A stretch of 11,813 bases of DNA from contig PWSL01000028.1 in NCBI GenBank assembly GCA_003563255.1, forward strand, positions 1 to 11,813, given 5' to 3'. The number at the start of each line of letters is the position of its first letter. Within the stretch, counting starts at the first letter, position 1. The notes under the pieces were generated by a model. The model was given only the letters and a program-made list of their open reading frames with translations. It did not search any database and was not told the origin of the DNA. Positions 1 through 6,311 of the stretch are shown piece by piece. The position numbers were made by a program, and so were the translations under genes. The stretch is from Desulfonatronospira sp. (GTDB lineage Bacteria > Desulfobacterota > Desulfovibrionia > Desulfovibrionales > Desulfonatronovibrionaceae).

Positions 1-91
1 GCCTTTTCCTTGCGGGTTCTTATTCCCGCAAGGAAAAAACATGCTTCTTCAATCTCTTTTATCTGTGTCAATCTGTGTGATCTGTGGGCTA
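1..91. repeat. 91-bp direct repeat, left copy, with a 13-bp hairpin
   Basis: Positions 1-91 are identical, base for base, to positions 11723-11813. The unit begins with a perfect inverted repeat: a 13-nt arm at 4-16 pairs with 25-37 around an 8-nt loop (17-24). The motif ATCTGTG then recurs three times (about 61-87) at 9-10 nt spacing. Neither strand has a T-run directly after the hairpin, so it does not look like an intrinsic terminator. Both copies touch a window edge, so the true repeat may be longer. It resembles the dispersed palindromic repeats of REP type common in deltaproteobacterial intergenic DNA, but no transposase lies nearby. Confidence 0.95.
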
Positions 92-112
92 AAAACTCTT
101 ATCTTATCTGGG

Positions 113-131
113 TTGCGGGCAAAGCCCGCGT
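113..131. repeat. Small GC-rich palindrome (REP-like)
   Basis: GCGGGC (115-120) pairs with GCCCGC (124-129) across an AAA loop. The surrounding words GGGTTGCGGGCA...CCGCG reappear, slightly diverged, on the opposite strand at 8482-8504 just upstream of the SPS gene. That makes this a member of a dispersed family rather than a local structure. No T-tract follows, so a terminator is unlikely. Confidence 0.55.
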
Positions 132-144
132 TAGAAAAATAAGT

Positions 145-165
145 GCGGGGGTGCCTGTCCCCTGC
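145..165. repeat. REP-like palindrome of the GGGGACAGGCACC type
   Basis: The arms 145-151 and 159-165 pair with one G-T wobble around a 7-nt loop. Read on the minus strand this is GGGGACAGGCACCCC. From memory, this is a repeat core widespread in deltaproteobacterial and other genomes and often linked to REP-associated IS200-like transposases. No such transposase is in the window. A related GGGGAC-T-GTCCCC palindrome sits near the other end (11527-11539). Confidence 0.5.
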
Positions 166-203
166 TTTCCTTAATCGCGCTAAACAGATACTGCAATATT
201 TAC

Positions 204-233
204 TTGACCATATAAAGATGATAATAGTATATC
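204..233 (+). promoter_or_regulatory. Candidate sigma-70-like promoter for znuA
   Basis: TTGACC (204-209) is a 5/6 match to a -35 box. TATATC (228-233) lies 18 nt further on and matches the -10 consensus at 4/6. The stretch is markedly AT-rich relative to its surroundings and ends about 50 nt before the znuA start codon. The -10 is weak, so this is a reasonable guess rather than a firm call. Confidence 0.35.
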
Positions 234-248
234 AATTTTCAGAAAATT
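219..248. promoter_or_regulatory. Candidate Fur-family (Zur-like) operator: two palindromes
   Basis: Two inverted repeats abut over the putative -10 region. The first is TGATA-N6-TATCA (219-234). The second is a perfect 7-1-7 palindrome, AATTTTC-A-GAAAATT (234-248). A 7-1-7 architecture is typical of Fur-family boxes, and zinc-uptake operons are classically repressed by Zur. The base sequence does not match the gammaproteobacterial Zur consensus as I remember it, and no zur gene is in the window, so assignment to Zur is inference. Confidence 0.35.
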
Positions 249-270
249 CAGAAAATACAACCCACAGACA

Positions 271-276
271 AGGAGG
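271..276 (+). promoter_or_regulatory. Strong ribosome binding site fixing the znuA start
   Basis: A perfect AGGAGG stands 7 nt before the ATG at 284. It decides the start: the reading frame stays open upstream to a GTG at 143, but that extension has no such site, runs through the REP-like palindrome and AT-rich promoter region, and would place 47 residues in front of a typical signal peptide. Confidence 0.85.
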
Positions 277-283
277 AACCTTT

Positions 284-1327
284 ATGCCTGAAAAAAAATC
301 ACCCGAAAAAGCCGGGCTGTCAGCCTGGTCTTTATTCACCGCAGTGCTTCTCTTACTGCTCTGGCCGGCAATGGCCCCGGCCTCGGACAAGGACAGCCTG
401 GATATCATGGTCAGCATTGCCCCGCAAAAATACTTTGTGGACAGGATCGGGGGGGAGTTGACCGATACCACCGTACTCCTCCCGCCAGGGGCCAGTCCGC
501 ACACTTTTGAGCCCAGGCCCTCCCAGATCAGGAAACTCGGCCGGGCAGACCTGTACATGGCCATAGGAGTTGAATATGAAAATGCTCTTTTGCCCAGGAT
601 CAAATCCACACACCCGGACCTGGAAATAGTCCGCCTGGACCGGGGCATTCAGAAAATCTCCATGCTGCAGGACTGCGATCACGACCATGACCACGGACAT
701 GATCATGAGCATGACCACGGGCATGATCACGACAACGGGCATGATCATGATCACGGTCATAATCACAACCATGGGCACAACAACCATGATCATGGGCATG
801 GGCATGATCACCATCATGATCACAACGGACATGATGGCCTGGACCCGCACGTGTGGCTCTCACCGGATCTGGCCATGATAATCGCGGACAACGTCTACCG
901 GGCCCTGTCCCGGGCCATGCCCGGGGCAGAGGCTGAGTTCAGGGATAATTACCTTGCCTTTATTCGTGAACTTCTTGAGCTGGACCAGGAAATCAAGTCT
1001 GTCTTCAGTGATGTCCCGCCCGGCAGCAAATTCATGGTCTTTCATCCGGCCTGGGGCTACTTCGCCCGGGCCTACGGCCTTGTCCAGGTTCCTGTGGAAG
1101 TGGAGGGGCGCGAGCCCAGATCTGCTGATTTAAAGGAGCTTATTGACACAGCCAGGGATGAAGGCATAAAAGTCGTATTCGTATCTCCGCAGTTTTCCAG
1201 ACGAAGCGCTGAAACCATAGCCGACTCCATAAACGGAGAGACTGTTTCCATTGACCCCCTGGCAGAGAACTGGAAAGAAAACATGCTCACCGTGGCCGAA
1301 AAATTCAGAAAGGCCATGGAGCACTGA
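284..1327 (+). CDS. znuA: Zinc ABC transporter, periplasmic zinc-binding protein ZnuA
   Basis: This is the solute-binding (cluster A-I, SBP_bac_9 type) protein that captures zinc in the periplasm and delivers it to ZnuBC. The product is 347 aa. A signal peptide is evident: Lys/Glu-rich residues 1-9, a hydrophobic core about 17-30 (AVLLLLLWP) and cleavage probably near AMAPAS (29-34); no lipobox Cys. Expected metal ligands are H73 (in SPHTFEP), H189 (in DPHVW), H254 (in FHPAW) and D324 (in SIDPLA). Between the first two lies an extreme Asp/His/Gly loop: 25 His in residues 133-183, longer and denser than in many family members. Such loops are thought to act as zinc sensor or scavenging arms in ZnuA. 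The gene is followed by znuC and znuB on the same strand, which supports zinc over manganese as substrate, as does the His-rich loop. Confidence 0.95.
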   Translation: MPEKKSPEKAGLSAWSLFTAVLLLLLWPAMAPASDKDSLDIMVSIAPQKYFVDRIGGELTDTTVLLPPGASPHTFEPRPSQIRKLGRADLYMAIGVEYENALLPRIKSTHPDLEIVRLDRGIQKISMLQDCDHDHDHGHDHEHDHGHDHDNGHDHDHGHNHNHGHNNHDHGHGHDHHHDHNGHDGLDPHVWLSPDLAMIIADNVYRALSRAMPGAEAEFRDNYLAFIRELLELDQEIKSVFSDVPPGSKFMVFHPAWGYFARAYGLVQVPVEVEGREPRSADLKELIDTARDEGIKVVFVSPQFSRRSAETIADSINGETVSIDPLAENWKENMLTVAEKFRKAMEH

Positions 1328-1359
1328 TAATCAGGCAGCAAATGCTTCCTGCCCGGGTT

Positions 1360-1410
1360 GCCGTTCAGGGGATAACATCCAGATATGGCCAGTTATGTCC
1401 CCTGAACGGC
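1360..1410 (+). other. Large intercistronic hairpin between znuA and znuC
   Basis: A perfect 13-bp inverted repeat pairs 1360-1372 (GCCGTTCAGGGGA) with 1398-1410. TAAC (1373-1376) and GTTA (1392-1395) can extend it past a 2-nt bulge, and CCA/TGG (1379-1381/1386-1388) can close the tip. No T-run follows, so termination is not obvious. Such a structure may protect the upstream znuA message or set the ratio of binding protein to transporter; it could equally be a dispersed REP-type repeat. A smaller GGCCGG-TTAAT-CCGGCC hairpin follows at 1452-1468. Confidence 0.7.
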
Positions 1411-1451
1411 TGTTCCCGGACATGCCGGATACTTGTACATAAAAACATCCA

Positions 1452-1468
1452 GGCCGGTTAATCCGGCC
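1452..1468 (+). other. Short hairpin just upstream of znuC
   Basis: GGCCGG (1452-1457) and CCGGCC (1463-1468) form a 6-bp perfect GC stem around TTAAT. It ends 14 nt before the znuC ATG, where a Shine-Dalgarno sequence would normally be and is not seen. It may influence initiation at znuC, but this is inference. Confidence 0.45.
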
Positions 1469-1482
1469 CGCACATATGACAG

Positions 1483-2241
1483 ATGAATGAAAACGCCATA
1501 GAAATTCAGGGTCTTAGCTTTGCCTACAACCACCACCCGGTCCTGGAAGACGTGAACATGCAGGTAAAACAGGCAGAATTCCTGGCAGTACTGGGTCCCA
1601 ACGGCGGAGGCAAGACCACTCTTATGCGCATCCTGCTGGGCATCCTGCAGCCATCCCGGGGAATTATCCGTGTACTGGGAAAACCCCCCGGTGCCCTGCC
1701 CCACCTCGTGGGTTACGTTCCCCAGAGCCAGAGCGGCGCAGACAAATTTCCCATCACTGTGCACGAAACAGTCCTTGTGGGGCGTCTGGGACACCTGGGC
1801 CGCTGGAGACGCTTTACTGACCAGGACTCAGATCTGGCCCGCCAGGCCCTGGAGCAGGTCGGCATGCAGGACTTTGCCGGACGCAACATAGGCAGCCTCT
1901 CCGGCGGGCAGAGACAGAGGGTGCTCATCGCCCGGGCCCTGGTGGCCAGGCCGCAGATACTTTTCCTGGACGAACCCACCGCTGCTGTGGACCAGGCCTT
2001 TCACACCAGGTTTTACGATCTTCTCAAAGAACTGAATGACCGGGGAACCACCATCCTGGTCATAAGTCACGACCTTTCGGTACTTTCCAGTCACGTCAAG
2101 GCCGTGGCCTGCGTAAACCGCAGTCTTTACTACCACGATGCAGCAGAAATCAGCCAGGAAATGCTGGAAAAGGTATACCACTGCCCGGTGGAACTAATCA
2201 CTCACGGCGACGTCCCCCACAGGGTCCTGAGGCACCACTGA
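1483..2241 (+). CDS. znuC: Zinc ABC transporter, ATP-binding protein ZnuC
   Basis: This is the cytoplasmic ATPase that powers zinc import with ZnuB. The product is 252 aa, normal for the family. All nucleotide-binding motifs are intact: Walker A GPNGGGKTT (38-46), Q-loop Q81 (YVPQ), signature LSGGQ (139-143), Walker B ILFLDEP (159-165), D-loop AAVD (167-170) and H-loop H196 (ISHD). The start at 1483 is the only sensible one: an in-frame TGA lies at 1477-1479, and the next Met is at residue 26, inside the fold. No good Shine-Dalgarno precedes it. The gene lies 155 bp after znuA, separated by hairpins, and 4 bp before znuB. The sequence alone does not exclude manganese or iron, but the neighbouring His-rich ZnuA favours zinc. 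Confidence 0.94.
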   Translation: MNENAIEIQGLSFAYNHHPVLEDVNMQVKQAEFLAVLGPNGGGKTTLMRILLGILQPSRGIIRVLGKPPGALPHLVGYVPQSQSGADKFPITVHETVLVGRLGHLGRWRRFTDQDSDLARQALEQVGMQDFAGRNIGSLSGGQRQRVLIARALVARPQILFLDEPTAAVDQAFHTRFYDLLKELNDRGTTILVISHDLSVLSSHVKAVACVNRSLYYHDAAEISQEMLEKVYHCPVELITHGDVPHRVLRHH

Positions 2242-2245
2242 GATC

Positions 2246-3073
2246 ATGCTGGAAATCCTGCAGTACGATTTTATGCGCAATGCCCTGGCCGCGGGCTTTC
2301 TGGTGAGCATTGCCTGCGGCATCATCGGGGCCATGGTGGTGGTCAACAGGCTGGTGTTCATTTCCGGGGGCATTGCCCACGCTTCATACGGCGGCATCGG
2401 ACTGGCCTTCTTTGCCGGATTCCCCCCTTCCCTGGGCGCAGGACTTGCTGCACTTATCTCTGCTTTGACCATGGGCCTGGTGAGCCACAGCCGCAAGCAC
2501 CGGGCGGACACGGTCATAGGCGTCATCTGGGCCGTGGGCATGTCCACGGGCATAATCCTGCTGGATCTGACTCCGGGATACAGGGTGGATCTCATGAGCT
2601 ATCTCTTCGGCAGCATACTCATGGTCCCCGTAAGCGCCCTGTGGACCATGGCAGGCCTCAGCCTGGCCATCACAGTCCTGGTACTGATATTCTACAAGGA
2701 CTTTCTGGCCATGTCCCACGACGAAGAATTCGCCAGGGCCGTGGGAGTGCCGGTTACCGCGCTTTATTTTCTGCTCCTGGTCATGGTGGCCATGACCGTG
2801 GTCATGACCATCCAGGTGGTGGGGCTTATCCTGGTTATTGCCCTTTTAACCATTCCCTCTTATATTGCCGAGAAATACTCCAGTTCTCTCAAGCAGATGA
2901 TGCTTCTTGCGGTTATCATCAGCGTCATCTTTACCCAGACCGGGATCTGGCTTGCCTACTACCTGGATCTGACCACCGGTGCCACAGTAGTTCTGGTGGC
3001 CGCAGCAGCCTTCATCATATCCGGCCTGCTGCCTGGAAGGAGTATTAAAAACAAAGCAGAGAAAAAGATCTGA
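2246..3073 (+). CDS. znuB: Zinc ABC transporter, membrane permease ZnuB
   Basis: This is the inner-membrane permease of the ABC-3 family that forms the zinc channel and docks ZnuC. The 275-aa product is hydrophobic throughout, with roughly eight predicted membrane segments, beginning with AAGFLVSIACGIIGAMVVV (about 14-32) and ending with AATVVLVAAAAFIISGLL-like sequence near the C-terminus. Family hallmarks include GGIAHASYGG (about 41-50), the SYLFGSIL stretch after DLM, and VGVPV following an HDEEFAR cytoplasmic loop. The start codon lies 4 bp beyond the znuC stop without a strong ribosome site, so translational coupling to znuC is likely. Length and features are complete, with no sign of decay. 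Confidence 0.93.
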   Translation: MLEILQYDFMRNALAAGFLVSIACGIIGAMVVVNRLVFISGGIAHASYGGIGLAFFAGFPPSLGAGLAALISALTMGLVSHSRKHRADTVIGVIWAVGMSTGIILLDLTPGYRVDLMSYLFGSILMVPVSALWTMAGLSLAITVLVLIFYKDFLAMSHDEEFARAVGVPVTALYFLLLVMVAMTVVMTIQVVGLILVIALLTIPSYIAEKYSSSLKQMMLLAVIISVIFTQTGIWLAYYLDLTTGATVVLVAAAAFIISGLLPGRSIKNKAEKKI

Positions 3074-3105
3074 CACCAAAACCATGAACCCCACAATCAT
3101 AAATC

Positions 3106-3897
3106 ATGCTGCAACATCCCAACTTTGACCCTGTAGCCATAGCCATCGGCCCCCTGGAAATCCGCTGGTACGGACTCATGTACCTGGCCGGATTCACCCT
3201 GGCCTGGCTCCTGGCCCGCCACCGGGCGAAAAAGCCCGGCTCAGGCTGGGACGTCAAAGAACTGCCGGACATGGTGGTCTTTGGAGCCCTGGGCATAATC
3301 CTCGGGGCCAGACTCGGCTACATGCTTTTTTACGATTTTTCCGGATTCATTTCCCAGCCCTGGACCGCGATCATGATCTGGCAGGGCGGGATGTCTTTTC
3401 ATGGCGGACTCATCGGCGGGATCATAGCCATGTACTGGTATGCCCGCAAAACAGGCAGAGGGTTTTTCACAGTCACTGATTTCGTAGCCCCTATGGGGGC
3501 TTTGGGGGTAATGTGCGGGCGTATCGGCAACTTTATCAACGCCGAACTCTGGGGACGCCCCACGGATGTGCCCTGGGCCATGGTTTTTCCCGGCTCGGAT
3601 ATGGTCCCCAGGCACCCTTCCCAGATCTACCAGGCCCTGCTGGAAGGACTTCTGCTCTTCATAATCCTGTGGATATTCTCCTCGCGTCCCAGACCCGCCA
3701 TGGCCGTATCCGGGCTGTTCTGTCTGGGATACGGGATTATGCGCTTTTTTGTGGAATTTTTCCGGGAGCCCGACGCCCACCTGGGCTTTGTCCTCCTGGA
3801 CTGGATGACCATGGGCCAGATTTTATCCACTCCCATGATAATTTTGGGGGCCGTGCTTCTTTACCTGGCTTACGGATCCAGGGCTGAAACCAAGTAG
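3106..3897 (+). CDS. lgt: Phosphatidylglycerol--prolipoprotein diacylglyceryl transferase Lgt
   Basis: Lgt transfers diacylglycerol from phosphatidylglycerol to the lipobox Cys of prolipoproteins, the first step of lipoprotein maturation in the inner membrane. The product is 263 aa, a normal length. Diagnostic sequence is present: RWYGLMYLAGF (20-30), GGMSFHGGLIGG (94-105) with H99 at the position of E. coli H103, the Lgt signature GRIGNFINAELWGR (138-151) with R139 matching E. coli R143, RHPSQIYQALLEG (169-181) and EFFREPD (217-223). Several hydrophobic membrane segments are visible. The gene starts 32 bp after znuB on the same strand and is probably cotranscribed with it. It converges on the sucrose synthase gene, leaving a 32-bp gap in which I see no terminator hairpin. 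The start at 3106 lacks an obvious Shine-Dalgarno but aligns well with the family N-terminus. Confidence 0.96.
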   Translation: MLQHPNFDPVAIAIGPLEIRWYGLMYLAGFTLAWLLARHRAKKPGSGWDVKELPDMVVFGALGIILGARLGYMLFYDFSGFISQPWTAIMIWQGGMSFHGGLIGGIIAMYWYARKTGRGFFTVTDFVAPMGALGVMCGRIGNFINAELWGRPTDVPWAMVFPGSDMVPRHPSQIYQALLEGLLLFIILWIFSSRPRPAMAVSGLFCLGYGIMRFFVEFFREPDAHLGFVLLDWMTMGQILSTPMIILGAVLLYLAYGSRAETK

Positions 3898-3929
3898 TTT
3901 CCCTGTATTTTAATTGTCTTGATCCGGCC

Positions 3930-6311
3930 TTAATGAGACAGACTGCGCATTTTCAGAGAATAGAACATGTCCAGGTAACGCCTGGTCTCATCCCGCTCCA
4001 GGTTGGATACGTATTTCCAGAAGCCGTAAATCCGGGAAAAAGACAAAAGTCTCTGGGCATAGAGCCTCCAGTTGTATTTCTCTTCCACCCGGTTTATACT
4101 GTTGTATGAAATGGTTTCCCAGTAGTCTGCATCAGCCCGGCACCGGGAAAAAAAGTCCGCCATGAGCCCTGCAGCCTCGTCCCCGTGGGTGGGATCAATG
4201 TGAAACCCGCTTTTGCCGTCCTCAATTATTTCCAGAGGTCCTCCGAAAATGGTGGCAAAGGTAGGAAGCCCCGAATTCATGGCCTCCACAACAGTCAGTC
4301 CAAAGGCCTCGAAAAGCGCCGGCTGCACAAAAACCCCTCTGGAATCGGCAATAAAACGGTACAGCTCTCCGCTCATGTTCTTGTCCAGGCGTATGCCCAG
4401 CCAGCGCACCTGTTCATGCAGGTCAAACTCTTCAAAAAGCCTGTGCATCTCCTGAATACACGCCTTTTCCTCCTCGTCCTGAGAATCCCTTATATCCAGG
4501 CTGCCGGCAACCAGCACCAGGTTGGCTTCCTGCCTCAGTTCAGGGCTTTCCCCGTACCAGCGTACCAGACTGGTGATGTTTTTTATCCTGTCCAGTCGGG
4601 CCATGGTGAACAGAATGGGCTTTGACCGGTCCGGCAGTTCTCCCCTGGCCCGGTCCCCGGGAGGGCCGTAGATATAATCGCTCAGCTCATCGTGCAGCTC
4701 CATGAGGCGACGATCCTTTTCATAATACGGAAAATACACGTTTTCATCCGCGCCCGGGGAAACTACGTTGAACTTGGGGTCAAACACGTCGATACCGCTG
4801 ACCACCCGGTAAAGATCCGGCATGGTAAAGGCATTGTAGGTTTCGTACTGGCCGACGCTCTCCTCGGTGCCTGCAATTTCCTGGTAGGTGCTGGTAATAA
4901 TGAAGTCCGCGGTGTTCATGGCGATAAGATCAGCAGTGAACTGACTGGAAAACCTGTACTGGACCTCGTTGTCCTTCCAGTACTGCGAAGAAAAGAGATA
5001 CTTGGACTTTTCCAGGGCATGGGCGATGTTGCACTGGGTGATATTCATCTTTTTGGACATGAGGGATGCCACCAGGTTGCCGTCGGAATAGTTTCCAATG
5101 ATCAGGTCCGGACGGCCCTTGAGCTCACTGTGCACCTCCTGGGTTGAATCCAGGGCGAATCGCTCCAGGAAGGGCCAGACATGAAATCTGGAGATCCAGT
5201 GGGGCACGATCTCGCCGCTGGGATAGCGGAAAGGTACCCGCAGGATCCTGGCGTTGCTGGTGCCTACTATATCTTCCTGGCGCTGATTGCAGGTGGTATC
5301 CCCGGCCTCGGGAATCTGACGGGTCAAAACAACAATCTCCGGCTCGATCTCCAGCCCCTGCTCCTTTATCTGCCTGCGCATTTCCTTTTCCAGGGCGCGT
5401 ACCTGGTCCAGAATATACACTATCTGCCCCCCGGTATCCGGCCTGCCCAGCACGTTGGACTGCCCGAAATATCCGTGAGGCGAGACTATCACCAGCTTGA
5501 ATATCATGGGTATACGGCTTAAAAACGAGGCCAGGATATTGGGAGTTGGAGCCTCGAGTATCTCGCGCAGCAGCTCAAGATTTTCCCGGACCCGCTCCAC
5601 ATCCTTGCCCCAGCCCGGCTGAAATCCCAGTGTCTGCATATGCCTGGCGATCCCGGCCCATTCCTGTGAATAATCCTGTTTTTTCAAAAAACTCAATGCC
5701 TTGCGCAGGGCGGAACGTAGTCCGGAAATGGTTTCAATGTGACCATTAACCATCAGCTTCCTGCCCTCAATCTGGTGCAGACGCAGAAACTCAAAGAGTT
5801 TTTCATATCCCCGATTCTTGTCCTGAAAAAACTGCCCCGACAGGTGGCGGTTAAGAAAATCCACCCCTTTTCCGATGTAGGAGTATTCATTCAGCTTTGG
5901 AAAATCCCGGTTAAAAGGCTCCAGATCTATTTCCAGGAGAAAGTCGTCTACCTGGGTGCTGTGGTTGACCTGCATTTCCTCGAACTTAAGGTAGTCGCTG
6001 ACACCGATTTCATCAAAAAGTACGTCTTCCACGTGAAAACGGAAGTACTGCCACTTGGCTATTTCCGGGCGCACCGCCATATAAACCCAGGGACTTCGTA
6101 TTGTGGCCACCTGGGTATACCTGAAGACTTCAAAGATCAGGGCGGATTCATGTCTGCCCTGTTCTTCGTCTTCAAAAAACTCTGTCAGCATGTTCTGCAG
6201 TTCGGAACGTAAAAGAAACGGCTTTTCTTGTTTTGTCATGTCCCTCAAAAAGAGGTAAACAGTCTTTCTAAGTTCAGGTTCAAGCCCGTCCAGTTCCTCA
6301 ATATCTATCAT
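3930..6311 (-). CDS. sus: Sucrose synthase (GT4 family)
   Basis: Sucrose synthase (EC 2.4.1.13) catalyses the reversible reaction sucrose + NDP = NDP-glucose + fructose. The 793-aa product has the normal full length: an N-terminal regulatory region (about 1-265), then a GT-B catalytic unit. Diagnostic sequence includes SPHGYFG (277-283), [18 protein letters not shown] (291-308), [15 protein letters not shown] (398-412), the catalytic-type His in AHALEKSKY (H431), R572 and K577 in ARLDRIKN, and the E-x7-E pair E668/E676 in [15 protein letters not shown]. At the site that in plants carries the Q...N pair linked to UDP preference, this protein has R641 and S647, so ADP use is plausible. A GGAGGA site precedes the ATG. 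The gene overlaps the 3' end of the SPS/SPP gene by 14 bp, indicating translational coupling. With fructokinase upstream it can recycle sucrose carbon. Confidence 0.95.
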   Translation of the reverse strand: MIDIEELDGLEPELRKTVYLFLRDMTKQEKPFLLRSELQNMLTEFFEDEEQGRHESALIFEVFRYTQVATIRSPWVYMAVRPEIAKWQYFRFHVEDVLFDEIGVSDYLKFEEMQVNHSTQVDDFLLEIDLEPFNRDFPKLNEYSYIGKGVDFLNRHLSGQFFQDKNRGYEKLFEFLRLHQIEGRKLMVNGHIETISGLRSALRKALSFLKKQDYSQEWAGIARHMQTLGFQPGWGKDVERVRENLELLREILEAPTPNILASFLSRIPMIFKLVIVSPHGYFGQSNVLGRPDTGGQIVYILDQVRALEKEMRRQIKEQGLEIEPEIVVLTRQIPEAGDTTCNQRQEDIVGTSNARILRVPFRYPSGEIVPHWISRFHVWPFLERFALDSTQEVHSELKGRPDLIIGNYSDGNLVASLMSKKMNITQCNIAHALEKSKYLFSSQYWKDNEVQYRFSSQFTADLIAMNTADFIITSTYQEIAGTEESVGQYETYNAFTMPDLYRVVSGIDVFDPKFNVVSPGADENVYFPYYEKDRRLMELHDELSDYIYGPPGDRARGELPDRSKPILFTMARLDRIKNITSLVRWYGESPELRQEANLVLVAGSLDIRDSQDEEEKACIQEMHRLFEEFDLHEQVRWLGIRLDKNMSGELYRFIADSRGVFVQPALFEAFGLTVVEAMNSGLPTFATIFGGPLEIIEDGKSGFHIDPTHGDEAAGLMADFFSRCRADADYWETISYNSINRVEEKYNWRLYAQRLLSFSRIYGFWKYVSNLERDETRRYLDMFYSLKMRSLSH

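Noticed and set aside
4..37. Intrinsic terminator at the 13-bp hairpin
   Set aside because: The stem is strong, but on both strands the T-rich run belongs to the 5' arm and none follows the 3' arm.
143..283. N-terminal extension of ZnuA from a GTG at 143
   Set aside because: The extension runs through a REP-like palindrome and the promoter/operator region, and a perfect AGGAGG stands before the ATG at 284, where a normal signal peptide begins.
353..863. Long minus-strand and alternate-frame reading frames opposite the His-rich part of znuA
   Set aside because: They are by-products of the repetitive GATCATG-rich codons; their products are low-complexity Met/Val/Ile or His/Asp/Arg strings with no family resemblance.
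3898..3929. Bidirectional terminator between lgt and sucrose synthase
   Set aside because: Expected for convergent genes, but the 32-bp gap contains no GC-rich inverted repeat followed by a T-run.
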